Assembly: GCF_018128945.1 (NCBI RefSeq)
Contig: NZ_CP068393.1
Location: 1,550,001 to 1,614,000, forward strand
From: Aristaeella hokkaidonensis
Lineage (GTDB): Bacteria > Bacillota > Clostridia > Christensenellales > Aristaeellaceae
Direction of reading: 5' to 3'
DNA length: 64,000 nt
Shown here piece by piece: positions 8,364 to 16,482 of this stretch; within the stretch, counting starts at the first letter, position 1; each line of letters opens with the position of its first letter. The position numbers were made by a program, and so were the translations under genes. The notes below the pieces were generated by a model, which had not been told where the DNA came from, searched no databases, and saw only the letters and a program-made list of their open reading frames with translations.

Positions 8364-9224
8364 CAGCCCCACCCTGAACAGGTACAGCCACAGCCTGTTT
8401 TTATACTTCTCGTACAGTCCCCGTTTCCGGTACATATTCTTCAGATGCCAGTACAGTTCTCCCTTGATCCGGGTATTCTCTGCCGGGTGCTTTACGCTGT
8501 CCAGCACCTGCCGGATGGAGGTACTGTTTGCCGTACGCCGGTAATCGTACAGGGAATCCTTCATAAAGGACACCTGATTCACTCCGGAAAAATAATCCAT
8601 TACAAAGGCGAAGTCCTCACCCCAGGTCAGGTCTTCCTGGAAATGGCAGCCGCACTTCTCCACGATCTCCCGCAGGAACAGTTTGTTCCACAGCACACCG
8701 TAGAAATAGGAGTTGGCATGATCACACAGGTGACGCATCATCTCTTCACTGGGAACTGTATCGTCCCGCCCCGCCAGATTATGGAAACTGCGTCTGTCGC
8801 CGAAATACTGATCATATCCGCCGATCACCAGCTCGGAGCCGTCCTTCTCCGCCCGCCGGACCATCCGCTCGATGGAATCCAGCGGCAGTGTATCGTCTGC
8901 GTCAATGAAACGGATATATTTACCTTCACACTTGGCCAGGCCCGCATTCCGCGCATAGGAAATGCCAAGATTACCCTGGGTGATCACGGTCAGACGCGGA
9001 TCTTTTTCTGCGGCTTCCTTTGCCATCGCCGCTGTCCCGTCTTCACTTCCGTCATCAATAAGTATAATCTGCAGATTCTGCCATGTCTGGTTCAGCAGGC
9101 AATCCAGCAGACGCGGCAGGGTTTTTGTCACGTTATAAGCCGGAATAACAACGCTGACCATAGGTTCAGACTGTGCAGGATTCAAATGTTTCATCTCCTG
9201 TCGTTCTTTTTCGGAACTGTCCAT
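8358..9224 (-). CDS. family 2 glycosyltransferase
   Basis: The protein is a GT-A fold glycosyltransferase of family GT2, which transfers a sugar from a nucleotide sugar to a lipid, glycan or protein acceptor. The N-terminal VSVVIPAYNVTKTLPRLLDC, the nucleotide-binding IILIDDGSEDGT and the metal-binding FIDADDTL motifs are intact. It is 288 residues as drawn. A second ATG at 9194 could be the true start because a TAAAAT box lies directly before the first ATG, but the ribosome binding site there (AGGAG) touches the codon, so the start is uncertain. No membrane segment is evident. The acceptor cannot be read from context, since no polysaccharide cluster is adjacent. Confidence 0.88.
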   Translation of the reverse strand: MDSSEKERQEMKHLNPAQSEPMVSVVIPAYNVTKTLPRLLDCLLNQTWQNLQIILIDDGSEDGTAAMAKEAAEKDPRLTVITQGNLGISYARNAGLAKCEGKYIRFIDADDTLPLDSIERMVRRAEKDGSELVIGGYDQYFGDRRSFHNLAGRDDTVPSEEMMRHLCDHANSYFYGVLWNKLFLREIVEKCGCHFQEDLTWGEDFAFVMDYFSGVNQVSFMKDSLYDYRRTANSTSIRQVLDSVKHPAENTRIKGELYWHLKNMYRKRGLYEKYKNRLWLYLFRVGLG

Positions 9225-9274
9225 ATTTTACCATGCATCCTGCTGTTTGAAAAGCTGTCATCCGTCCCCTCAGC

Positions 9275-9303
9275 TGGACAGAACTGTGAAAACCGGATAA
9301 AAT
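9275..9303 (+). promoter_or_regulatory. promoter of the MprF-like/mscS pair
   Basis: TGGACA (9275-9280) and TAAAAT (9298-9303) are 17 bp apart, 36 bases before the start codon. Confidence 0.6.
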
Positions 9304-9339
9304 AATAGGGATATAGTTATGGAGAAAGGAGACGCCGGC

Positions 9340-10410
9340 ATGAATCAAAAGCTGAAGAGTGTCCTCAGCATACTGTTCATCGTTCTCTCCTTTGTCGCCG
9401 TCTTCTGTATCGCTTTCGGCAATCCCGAACTGGCTAACGCCTGGGATACGCTCCGCAGTCTGGATGCCCGCTGGATTGCCGGTCTGCTGCTTTGCTGGGC
9501 TGCCTATACCTTCTTTGATGCGCTGGGCACCTGGTACTGCCTGAAAAAGCAAGGTTTCCGGCTGAACCTCTGGACCGTACTCAGCGTCACGCTGATCGGT
9601 TTCTTTTACAGTAATATCACCCCCGGTGCCAGCGGCGGTCAGCCGATGCAGGTCAATTCACTCCGCAAGGCCGGTGTTCCCGTAGGAAACGGCACCACCT
9701 CTGTCACCATCCGGCTCATCGCCAATCAGTTTATGGTTTCCCTGCTCAGCCTGCTCTTCCTGCTGTTCAACCGTTCCTTTGTTTATCAGCAGCTTGGCGG
9801 CGTCATCTGGGCGGTCCGCATTGGCTGGATCATCAATTTCAGCGTGGTTCCGCTGGTACTGCTGGCCGCTTTCCGGCGTACACTCATCCGTAAGCTTGCC
9901 TCCGGTCTGATCGGACTCCTTGCCCGGATCCGGCTGATTAAAGACAAGGAAGCAGCCCTCAACGGAACATATGAGGTACTGGATACCTACCATACGGCCA
10001 TCCGCGATTTGCTCTCCTCCCCTGTGCAGCTGTTCTTCCAGTGCCTGTGCAGTACGCTGAGCATGCTCGCCCTGACCGGTTCCATTGTCTTTGTCTATTA
10101 TGCCTTCGGGCTTTCCGGCACTCCCTGGTATCATCTGCTGACCCTGGGCCTTCTGCTCTTTGTCAGCGCCAGCTATACGCCCCTTCCCGGTGCCAGCGGC
10201 GCCCAGGAAGGCGGTTTTATGTGCTATTTCAACGGAATCTTTCCCGGCGGAACAAAAGGCCTCGCCCTTTTGCTCTGGCGTTTCTTTACCTATTACCTCT
10301 TCCTGTTTGTCGGTGTGATCACGCTGTTGCTGGAGAAAATCGGCCTTTGCGGCCATACTCGCAAACAGGATAACGATCCGACGAATCAAACGGAGGATGC
10401 TGTATGTTAA
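9340..10410 (+). CDS. lysylphosphatidylglycerol synthase transmembrane-domain (UPF0104) protein
   Basis: The 356-residue membrane protein belongs to the MprF N-terminal (flippase-like) family. It has about eight hydrophobic segments and the conserved NITPGASGGQPMQ motif (about residues 96-108) plus a later TPLPGASGAQEGGF. It lacks the C-terminal aminoacyl-transferase domain of MprF, so by itself it should not aminoacylate lipid; family members are thought to move lipids or lipid-linked sugars. I place the start at 9340 (MNQKLKSVL), where AAAGGAG is nine bases away, rather than at 9319. It overlaps mscS by 7 bp, which indicates an operon. Confidence 0.86.
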   Translation: MNQKLKSVLSILFIVLSFVAVFCIAFGNPELANAWDTLRSLDARWIAGLLLCWAAYTFFDALGTWYCLKKQGFRLNLWTVLSVTLIGFFYSNITPGASGGQPMQVNSLRKAGVPVGNGTTSVTIRLIANQFMVSLLSLLFLLFNRSFVYQQLGGVIWAVRIGWIINFSVVPLVLLAAFRRTLIRKLASGLIGLLARIRLIKDKEAALNGTYEVLDTYHTAIRDLLSSPVQLFFQCLCSTLSMLALTGSIVFVYYAFGLSGTPWYHLLTLGLLLFVSASYTPLPGASGAQEGGFMCYFNGIFPGGTKGLALLLWRFFTYYLFLFVGVITLLLEKIGLCGHTRKQDNDPTNQTEDAVC

Positions 10411-11324
10411 ATGCTGTCAGATACATTGCTGCCAGGTCCACGCCGGTTCCCGGTATGGGCGAGCAGGTTGCCAATGACCTTAAGGATACAGTCAACAACG
10501 CAGCTGAGAGTGCCGATGCTTTTCTCTCCCACCTGCCCCAGCTTGTCAGCCGGCTGCTGATTGCCGGTGCGGTACTGATCGTAGGGCTTCTTCTCCTGAA
10601 GCTCGGCAAACTGATTATTATCAAGGTTTCCAGACGGCGCTGCCAGAATGGCCGCGTCAACACCCAGCGTTCCGAAACCTTCCGTTCCATTATCACCAGC
10701 GTTTTCAGCTATATCATGTTCTTTATCCTGGCCACGATCATTCTCCGGCTCTTCGGCGTGGACGTTACCTCCATCCTGGCTGCTGCCGGGGTTGTCGGTA
10801 TTGCGCTGGCCTTCGGTGCCCAGACGCTGGTCAAGGACCTGCTTTCCGGTCTGTTCATCTGGGGTGAAGGCTCCATTGCTGTCGGCGACCTGGTCAGCAT
10901 CAACGGACTGGACGGCACAGTGGAAACCATTACCATCCGGACAACTTCCATCCGCAACTACAACGGAAACATCTACTGCATCCCCAACGGCGATATTCGC
11001 ACCATCACCAACATGAGCCGCGGTTTTAAGCGGGCCATTGTCAATATCCCCTGCCCCTATGAGGAAAACCAGGAGCGCCTGGTGAACATGGTCAAAGAGG
11101 AAATGGAGATCGCCGCCAAGGAAGTGGAAGGCATGAAAACCGTTCCGGATGTCATGAGCATCGTCGCTTTCGATAAGAATTCAGTCCGGCTCCAGGTGGC
11201 CGTTGTCTGTCCTGTCGGTGAGCACTGGCGTATTGAGCGGGAAATCCGCACCCGGGTCAAAGCCCGCTTTGACCGTGAAGGCATCATTATGCCACACTAC
11301 ACTGTTCCCGAATCCGACACCTGA
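10404..11324 (+). CDS. mscS: small-conductance mechanosensitive channel
   Basis: MscS channels open under membrane tension and release solutes during hypo-osmotic shock. The 306-residue protein has three N-terminal hydrophobic segments, the pore helix region AAGVVGIALAFGAQTLVKDLLSGLFI (about residues 130-155) and the beta-domain with IRNYNGNIYCIPNGDI, all hallmarks of the family. The C-terminal alpha/beta domain ends MPHYTVPE. Ribosome binding site GGAGG is nine bases before the ATG, inside the end of the preceding gene. The 7-bp overlap with the upstream membrane protein suggests translational coupling. A strong inverted repeat after the stop ends the transcript. Confidence 0.93.
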   Translation: MLNAVRYIAARSTPVPGMGEQVANDLKDTVNNAAESADAFLSHLPQLVSRLLIAGAVLIVGLLLLKLGKLIIIKVSRRRCQNGRVNTQRSETFRSIITSVFSYIMFFILATIILRLFGVDVTSILAAAGVVGIALAFGAQTLVKDLLSGLFIWGEGSIAVGDLVSINGLDGTVETITIRTTSIRNYNGNIYCIPNGDIRTITNMSRGFKRAIVNIPCPYEENQERLVNMVKEEMEIAAKEVEGMKTVPDVMSIVAFDKNSVRLQVAVVCPVGEHWRIEREIRTRVKARFDREGIIMPHYTVPESDT

Positions 11325-11344
11325 AAAAACACTCGTTCAAAAGG

Positions 11345-11375
11345 AACCGCCTGTCTGTGAAGACAGGCGGATTTC
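11345..11375. terminator. hairpin between mscS and sfsA
   Basis: A perfect 10-bp stem CCGCCTGTCT / AGACAGGCGG with a GTGA loop lies between convergent genes. T-richness is modest on either side (ATTTC on plus, TTCCTTTT on minus). Confidence 0.75.
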
Positions 11376-11377
11376 AA

Positions 11378-12031
11378 TTACTTGATGATTGATAATTGAT
11401 CGGTTTCCACATGGCATGGAAGGAAAAGAATTTCCACTCCCGCGTCCGCCGCTTCCTGCATTGCACTGCCAAACTCCGGGTGTGTCTGTATATTCGGCCT
11501 CACTTCCGTAATTCCGTCCATCTGGATTGCAAAAGCAATCACTGTCCTGTACCCGTTCTTCACGGCCTTTGCCAGTTCCCGGAGGTGTTTGACGCCACGA
11601 TCCGTCGGAGCGTCAGGAAAATAGCCGATTCCGTCTATTTCCAGTGTACAGCCCTTGACTTCCATTAGTGTCTTTTCCATGTCCCGTTCCAGATAGAAGT
11701 CGATTCTCGAATCACCGTAGGTGTATTCGGGAATGATGACGTCATACCCCTGACGTTCCAGCCATTCCCGCACGACAGCATTCGGTGCCTGGCTGTCAAT
11801 GTTGACCAGCATGCCGTTCTCTTTGCGGACGGTCACCAGGTCATACTTTGTCTTTCGTCCTTCCGTTCCCGGTGCGGTCAGCCAGACCTCCGCCCCGGGT
11901 AGGAGCAGTTCCCTGCACCGTCCCGTATTCTTGACGTGTACCGTCTCCCTGCGGCCGTCCATCTCCACATGGGCAATAAACCTGTTCGGCCTGTCCAGGA
12001 AAGTTCCCTTTGTAATATTGCTGTATCTCAT
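11378..12031 (-). CDS. sfsA: SfsA family protein (sugar fermentation stimulation homologue)
   Basis: The 217-residue protein is full length for SfsA. Conserved blocks are FIAHVEMDGRRETVHVKNTGRC near the N terminus, the OB-like region, and the nuclease-fold motif SRIDFYLERDMEKTLMEVKGCTLE with D, E and K in the order used by PD-(D/E)XK enzymes, followed by GYFPDAPTDRGVKHLREL. SfsA was named for maltose fermentation effects in E. coli, and family members are annotated as DNA/RNA nucleases; the physiological substrate remains uncertain. It is transcribed alone. Its last codons (LSIIK and stop) are written in a 7-bp-period repeat (TTGATGA, TTGATAA, TTGATCG on the plus strand). Confidence 0.92.
   Translation of the reverse strand: MRYSNITKGTFLDRPNRFIAHVEMDGRRETVHVKNTGRCRELLLPGAEVWLTAPGTEGRKTKYDLVTVRKENGMLVNIDSQAPNAVVREWLERQGYDVIIPEYTYGDSRIDFYLERDMEKTLMEVKGCTLEIDGIGYFPDAPTDRGVKHLRELAKAVKNGYRTVIAFAIQMDGITEVRPNIQTHPEFGSAMQEAADAGVEILFLPCHVETDQLSIIK
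11382..11402 (-). repeat. three heptads over the 3' end of sfsA
   Basis: TTGATGA, TTGATAA and TTGATCG follow each other in register and encode the SfsA C terminus on the minus strand. Confidence 0.55.
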
Positions 12032-12078
12032 ACGTTTTTATCTCTCAATTCAGTCTTCGGATAGTTCTCCGCGATCGA

Positions 12079-12108
12079 ATCATAACATTGTTTTTATTCA
12101 TAGTGCAA
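12079..12108 (-). promoter_or_regulatory. sfsA promoter
   Basis: Minus-strand TTGCAC (12103-12108) and TATGAT (12079-12084) are 18 bp apart, about 48 bases before the sfsA ATG. Confidence 0.6.
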
Positions 12109-12139
12109 GCCGTCTGACAAAGGGGCTTTATCCCGTCTG

Positions 12140-12167
12140 TTGACATCCTGTAAAAGCATGATAGAAT
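12140..12167 (+). promoter_or_regulatory. promoter of the MATE gene
   Basis: A consensus TTGACA (12140-12145) and TAGAAT (12162-12167) are 16 bp apart, leaving a leader of about 80 bases. Confidence 0.75.
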
Positions 12168-12257
12168 GACCGTTGCAATCAGTCGTTTGCCTGCCGGAAA
12201 GGTTTTACTTCAGGCCCGGACCGGCTGTTTATCTCGAAGAGGAGTCGTCAGAAACAA

Positions 12258-13640
12258 GTGCGGGAAAGAAGCAGATTTGACCGGTCCATGCTTGGTACGG
12301 TCTTCACCCTGGCCTGGCCAACAATGCTGGAACAGCTGACTCAGACAGCTGTCCAGTATATCGATACGGCAATGGTTGGTTCCCTGGGCACCCAGGCCAC
12401 AGCTGCCGTAGGTGCTACAGGCACGGTAAACTGGTTAATCGGCAGTGTCGTTTCCGCTGTTGGAATCGGTTTCCTCGCCTTTATCGCCAGGAAGATCGGT
12501 GCCGGCAGGCCGGATGAAGCCAGAAAAGCCAGTGCCCAGGCCTGTACCATTACCCTGCTGCTTGGTTCACTGCTGACCCTCCTGACGGTCATGGCTGCCG
12601 GTTATGTACCGGCCTGGATGCAGGTGGATCCCGCCATCCGCGATCTTGCCTCTGAATACTTCCTGATCATCTATATCCCTATGCTTTTCAGGACAGCATC
12701 CATTCTGCTCGGAACCGTCCTTCGTTCCGCCGGAGACACCCGGACGCCGATGCGGATCGGCCTGATTGTGAACGGCATCAATGTAGTGCTGAACATCCTG
12801 CTGATTTATCCTTCCCGTACATTATCCGTCCTGAATCTGTCCATTCCCTTCCCGGGCGCCGGTCTCGGCGTGAAGGGCGCTGCTCTGGCCAGCGCTGCTT
12901 CCTTTGTCTATGGCGGCCTGGCCATGACGCGGGCCTTATGGAAGCATCCCTCTATCTCACCGATCGGCCAGTCCTTCCGGCCTGATCCGGTGATCCTGCG
13001 TCCCTGCTTCCGGGTTGCCCTTCCGAATCTGGCCCAGCGCTTCGCCACTTCCTTCGGCTATGTGGTTTTCGCCTCCATGATCAATGCCCTCGGCGGAATC
13101 TCCACTGCGGCCCATACCATCGCAAACACGGTTGAGAGCGCCTTCTATATTCCCGGTTGGGGTATGCAGACAGCCGCGGCCACCTTAAGCGGAAACGCTT
13201 ATGGTGCAAAGGATCATGACAGGCTGAAACGTCTGGGAAGTACAATTCTGCCGCTCGAGGTAGGTCTGATGATCGTCTCCGGCGGCCTGCTCTTCCTGTT
13301 TGCGGAGCCTCTGGTTCGCCTGTTCAGTGCGGATGAGAATGTAGTCCGTCTGGGAACCACCGTCCTGCGGATGGTTGCAGTCTCCGAACCGTTCTACGGT
13401 GTTCCGATCGTCGTGGAAGGCCTGATGCAGGGTGTCGGAAAAACTACAGCACCCTTTGTTTACAACGTTATCTGCATGTGGGCTGTCCGGATTGCCGGAA
13501 CCTTTGTTTGCACGCAGCTTCTGGGCCTGGGGCTGATTGCAGCCTGGGGCTGTATGATCGGCCATAACATGCTGCTTTTTGTCTTCTTTTTCTGGCATTA
13601 TCTCACCGGCCGCTGGGATCCCTTCATCAGCCGGAAATAG
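12258..13640 (+). CDS. MATE family efflux transporter
   Basis: The 460-residue protein has 12 hydrophobic helices and the MATE/NorM pattern, with AWPTMLEQLTQTAVQYIDTAMVGSLG at the N terminus and the pseudo-symmetric second half starting near residue 245 (ALPNLAQRFATSFGYVVFASMI). These carriers expel cationic drugs or metabolites in exchange for Na+ or H+. The start is a GTG at 12258; GAGGAG at 12239-12244 is somewhat distant (13 bases), and the next in-frame start, the ATG at 12288, has no ribosome binding site. It is followed after 17 bases by a small helical protein gene. Confidence 0.92.
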   Translation: MRERSRFDRSMLGTVFTLAWPTMLEQLTQTAVQYIDTAMVGSLGTQATAAVGATGTVNWLIGSVVSAVGIGFLAFIARKIGAGRPDEARKASAQACTITLLLGSLLTLLTVMAAGYVPAWMQVDPAIRDLASEYFLIIYIPMLFRTASILLGTVLRSAGDTRTPMRIGLIVNGINVVLNILLIYPSRTLSVLNLSIPFPGAGLGVKGAALASAASFVYGGLAMTRALWKHPSISPIGQSFRPDPVILRPCFRVALPNLAQRFATSFGYVVFASMINALGGISTAAHTIANTVESAFYIPGWGMQTAAATLSGNAYGAKDHDRLKRLGSTILPLEVGLMIVSGGLLFLFAEPLVRLFSADENVVRLGTTVLRMVAVSEPFYGVPIVVEGLMQGVGKTTAPFVYNVICMWAVRIAGTFVCTQLLGLGLIAAWGCMIGHNMLLFVFFFWHYLTGRWDPFISRK

Positions 13641-13657
13641 CAATGGAGGTTGCGCAT

Positions 13658-13840
13658 ATGGATTCATCCAACCGGAATACAGATCCTGAAACCCGCAGGG
13701 TGCAGCTCAGGAAGCTGTATCTCAGCCAGAAGCAAACCCTGGACACGTTCCTGAATAACGGAGCCATTACAAAGGCCCAGTATGATAAATCCCTGGGTGA
13801 CCTGACAAAGAAGATGGGAATAACTCCGGAAGAGGAATAA
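13658..13840 (+). CDS. small SHOCT-like protein
   Basis: A 60-residue soluble protein starts at 13658 (MDSSNRNTD), eight bases after GGAGG. Its second half (LRKLYLSQKQTLDTFL, then NGAITKAQYDKSL and a short helix) has the helix-turn-helix layout of SHOCT-like modules: a short helix, a loop with G-x-I-T, and a second helix with a conserved Tyr/Phe. Such modules commonly form the end of larger proteins and may mediate oligomerisation. It is probably cotranscribed with the MATE gene and ends in an acidic PEEE tail. No function can be assigned. Confidence 0.7.
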   Translation: MDSSNRNTDPETRRVQLRKLYLSQKQTLDTFLNNGAITKAQYDKSLGDLTKKMGITPEEE

Positions 13841-13860
13841 ACCGTCTGAAGCCGAAAAAA

Positions 13861-13893
13861 GGCCTCTGTTTCTGTTGAAACAGAGGTCTTTTG
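13861..13893. terminator. terminator between the MATE operon and lacI-type gene
   Basis: The stem CCTCTGTTTC / GAAACAGAGG with loop TGTT is followed by TCTTTTG on the plus strand and GGCCTTTTTT on the minus strand, so it can act both ways. Confidence 0.88.
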
Positions 13894-13924
13894 TGTGCAG
13901 TTTCGTGGTAATGCCTTATCTTGC

Positions 13925-14953
13925 TTACACCGTTTCACCTTCGATGATTTTTCCGACTACGGTGACCTGCTTCGGTATGTGGGTATCCGGATACTCTATC
14001 GCGTCAATCAGCATGCTGAATACTTCCTGGGCAATCCTTGTGCAATCCTGGCTGAATGTTGTCAGACGTGGGGTAATAATCTGGCTCATAAGTGTTCCGT
14101 CATATCCAACCAGGGCAATATCTTCCGGCACCTTGATGCCCTTCGCATGCAGCCGCGCCATCGCGCCCACAGCGCTCCCATCATCCGGACAAAGGACGCA
14201 GGTAGGCCGGTCCGGAAGTTTCATCAGCTCAAGGATATCCTCCGTGCAAGCCACAGCGTTCTGGAAAAGTCCTTCACGAACATATTCCACCGGAACCCTG
14301 ACGCCCAATTCAACACATGCTTTATAGAAACCGGCCAGGCGCTCACGACTGACCATTCCCTTCTGACCCTGGATAATGGCAATTTTCCGGTGCCCATGCA
14401 GGTATACATAGCGGACAATCTGTTCCATACTGGCCCGGTTATCACTGGTCACACAATCAACGCCTTCATAGGTGTGGTCAACAATGACCGTGGGAATGCT
14501 GCTGGTTGCAAGATGCATAATTCCGGCGGCATCGAAATCCGCCTGGACAACAATTACACCGTCCAGGCATCTTTGCCGGGCATTCTCATAATACTGCTGG
14601 CCTGTAAAGTCACCCCGGCCTATAAAGGTCAGGTCATATCCAAGTTTCTCCGATTCACGCCGGAGGGAATCGAAAAGGGTGCTGAAATACACATGGGTCA
14701 TCATATCTTCATAGATGATACCAATGTTGTTTGATTTGCTTGTCTTCAGCGTCCTGGCGGCTGCATTCGGATAATATCCCATTTCTTTTGCCGTCTGGCA
14801 GATAAACGCAGTCCTTTCCTTGCCTTCATTGGTTAAACCGTTTAAAGCGCGTGAAACAGTCGCAATTGAAACACCGCATGCCTCAGCTATATCCTTCAGT
14901 CTGACCATATCCGAACCATTTCTTTCCGCTAGATTGTAATCGTTTTCTGCCAT
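13925..14953 (-). CDS. LacI-family transcriptional regulator
   Basis: The N-terminal helix-turn-helix VRLKDIAEACGVSIATVSRALNG (residues 16-38) and the hinge helix YPNAAARTLKTSKSNNIGI are typical of LacI/GalR repressors; the rest is a periplasmic-binding-like ligand domain. The 342-residue form starts at an ATG lying only five bases after the -10 box, so its transcript would be nearly leaderless; an internal ATG at 14908, directly before the HTH, is the alternative. No sugar gene is adjacent, so the regulon is elsewhere or it acts on the sugar operons further along. A palindrome over its own promoter suggests autorepression. Confidence 0.92.
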   Translation of the reverse strand: MAENDYNLAERNGSDMVRLKDIAEACGVSIATVSRALNGLTNEGKERTAFICQTAKEMGYYPNAAARTLKTSKSNNIGIIYEDMMTHVYFSTLFDSLRRESEKLGYDLTFIGRGDFTGQQYYENARQRCLDGVIVVQADFDAAGIMHLATSSIPTVIVDHTYEGVDCVTSDNRASMEQIVRYVYLHGHRKIAIIQGQKGMVSRERLAGFYKACVELGVRVPVEYVREGLFQNAVACTEDILELMKLPDRPTCVLCPDDGSAVGAMARLHAKGIKVPEDIALVGYDGTLMSQIITPRLTTFSQDCTRIAQEVFSMLIDAIEYPDTHIPKQVTVVGKIIEGETV

Positions 14954-14958
14954 TGTTT

Positions 14959-14988
14959 ATTGTAAACCAAGCTTGTTAATCGTGTCAA
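14959..14988 (-). promoter_or_regulatory. promoter of the LacI-type gene
   Basis: Minus-strand TTGACA (14983-14988) and TACAAT (14959-14964) are 18 bp apart. The -10 box ends five bases before the first ATG. Confidence 0.75.
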
Positions 14989-14994
14989 CGATTA
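14977..14994. promoter_or_regulatory. probable LacI-type autoregulatory operator
   Basis: TAATCGT and ACGATTA form a perfect 7-bp inverted repeat with a 4-bp spacer, overlapping the -35 box. Confidence 0.6.
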
Positions 14995-15145
14995 CATAGT
15001 CATACTCAATGGATAGTTTTTGTTCTTTATTCAATGGAATGATTCACTTTCGGTTTTCCGGGTTAACATCAGCCGGACAAACCGGAATGTGCTGTTCTGC
15101 GTTATCCTTCGGTAATAAACCATTGATCCATTCCGGGACCTGCAT

Positions 15146-15373
15146 CACAAGACAAGGGGACGATTATTTTGTCTTGTTGGTGCCTGGCGGGATTCGAATT
15201 CCGTTCGCTCAATGGTCGCCCGAAACCCTTGGAGCGGGTTCCGTTCTCCCTTTTGCGCTAACAAACTCGCCTCACTTCCGGCTTCGCCGGACAGCACACA
15301 GTGCTGACATTCGGCTCCTTTGCCACTCCCTACGGTCGTGTGGTTCGGATCCCTGCCGGGCTCAAACCAACAG
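15146..15373. repeat. structured repeat element, copy A
   Basis: This non-coding block ends at the left in a minus-strand tRNA 3'-end-like stretch (15178-15205) and at the right in GGTTCGGATCCCTGCCGGG, which is roughly the inverse of the left end. Two abutting hairpins lie inside: TCCGGC-TTC-GCCGGA (15277-15291) and CAGCAC-ACA-GTGCTG (15292-15306). Copy B (16223-16446) has the same order of parts. No protein is encoded. Together with the LacI promoter at 14959-14994 it fills the gene-free stretch from 14954 to 15406. Confidence 0.7.
15178..15205 (-). pseudogene. tRNA 3'-end remnant
   Basis: On the minus strand TTCGAATCCCGCCAGGCACCA resembles a T-loop, acceptor strand and CCA end, but no 5' half, anticodon arm or T-stem pairing is present. 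It is part of repeat copy A. Confidence 0.5.
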
Positions 15374-15401
15374 AAAAAGCTCTCCACAAGGGAGAGCTTT
15401 T
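15373..15401 (-). terminator. terminator of the phosphatase gene
   Basis: AGCTCTCC (15378-15385) pairs with GGAGAGCT (15391-15398) and is flanked by A and T runs, giving TTTTTC after the stem on the minus strand. Confidence 0.85.
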
Positions 15402-15406
15402 CTGCT

Positions 15407-16132
15407 TTATTCGTTTCTGTATTCTGTGTAAAACGGATGCGTATCATCCAGCCGCAACAGCATGGGGCTTCCTCCGTCTGCCGCTCCGGTATCAATATCC
15501 ACCCAGGTTTTCGTCACAAGCATCTGACCGTCTGCACCCACACCATACTCATGCGTCGGCGTATGACCGATAATGACCAGCTTGTTATCCCAGTATCTGT
15601 CTTCCAGGACCGGACGCGTCCACATCAGTTCAAACGCATCGTATTCATCCATTCTTTTCTCCGGTGCGAAATCCTTCAGTCCCCCGTGCACCAGCACAAA
15701 GCGCTTCATTGGCACAGCTGTTTCTACGTAAACCGATGCTGACCGGATATAGTCCAGCAGCCTGTTCAGCTCTTCCGGATCTTTTTCCTTCAGTTTCATC
15801 ATGTTTTCTATGGTGATAGAACTGCCGTTCCGGTTCCAGTGTTTCAAAGCGCGTTCCTGCTCCGACGTCAGTGATTCTTCCTCTGCCTGGCTCTCATCCC
15901 TGGTAAACAGGAAATCGCATTTCAGCAGCATATCCTCGTGGTTTCCCTTGATGAATGTCACGTTTTCCTGCCGCATCATCCAGCGCAGCATGGCGATTCC
16001 ACCATCGCCAAAGCGGTCAATCACATCCCCGATTACATACAGATGATCTGATGACGAGAAGCCCGCCTTCTCAAGCATTTTAAGGAATTTGTCCAGAGGA
16101 AATCCATGTAAGTCCGAAGTCGCAAAAAGCAT
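15407..16132 (-). CDS. calcineurin-like metallophosphoesterase (PPP-type phosphatase)
   Basis: The protein contains the full set of PPP metal-binding motifs: SDLHG at the N terminus, GDVIDRFGDG, FIKGNHE, VLVHGG and IIGHTPT. These bind two metals and hydrolyse phosphoprotein or nucleotide phosphoesters; bacterial relatives include PrpE-like and diadenosine tetraphosphatase-like enzymes. I start at 16132 (MLFATSDLHG), which puts the first motif near the N terminus as in the family; ATGs at 16177 and 16219 are possible but would add an unusual 15-29 residue tail. No clear ribosome binding site distinguishes them. The product is about 241 residues and cytoplasmic. It is a single gene lying between the two repeat elements. 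Confidence 0.88.
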   Translation of the reverse strand: MLFATSDLHGFPLDKFLKMLEKAGFSSSDHLYVIGDVIDRFGDGGIAMLRWMMRQENVTFIKGNHEDMLLKCDFLFTRDESQAEEESLTSEQERALKHWNRNGSSITIENMMKLKEKDPEELNRLLDYIRSASVYVETAVPMKRFVLVHGGLKDFAPEKRMDEYDAFELMWTRPVLEDRYWDNKLVIIGHTPTHEYGVGADGQMLVTKTWVDIDTGAADGGSPMLLRLDDTHPFYTEYRNE

Positions 16133-16222
16133 TGTGTGTTCCAGTCTTTCCAATCGTTCTGGTATCGCCGCGTTCATAACGCGTTTATGAATACTATCAC
16201 ACATACGCGCACAAAACAAGCC

Positions 16223-16446
16223 AACAGGACAAGGGGAAGCGGCTTGAGGCGGGTGGGAGCCCGGCGGGATTCCTCCGCAAGCTCAATCGGCGCAGCGGTT
16301 CTTGCTTCCGCTGCAAACCGCTGCTTGTTTCGCTTGACTCACTCACCTCGTTTTCGCCTTCGGCGAATGCCCCACTGGGGCACCACTCGGATCATTCCCC
16401 CACTCCCTACGGTCGTGCGTTCGGATCCCTGCCGGACTAAAACCAA
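16223..16446. repeat. structured repeat element, copy B
   Basis: It has the same architecture as copy A. The left end has a minus-strand tRNA-like GAATCCCGCCGGGCT; two abutting hairpins follow, TTCGCC-TTC-GGCGAA (16353-16367) and TGCCCC-ACT-GGGGCA (16368-16382); then CACTCCCTACGGTCGTG and GTTCGGATCCCTGCCGG, shared word for word with copy A. The stem sequences differ from copy A but all pair perfectly. It ends just past the tRNA-Arg terminator. Confidence 0.7.
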
Positions 16447-16480
16447 AGAAAAATACCACCCATGAAGGGTGGTATTTTTC
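16447..16480 (-). terminator. terminator of tRNA-Arg
   Basis: AAATACCACCC pairs with GGGTGGTATTT around ATGA; TTTTTC follows on the minus strand. Confidence 0.88.
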
Positions 16481-16482
16481 TT

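Noticed and set aside
15178..15366. Additional tRNA genes in the repeat copies
   Set aside because: Only T-arm and acceptor-like ends are present; no anticodon arm or 5' acceptor strand can be folded.
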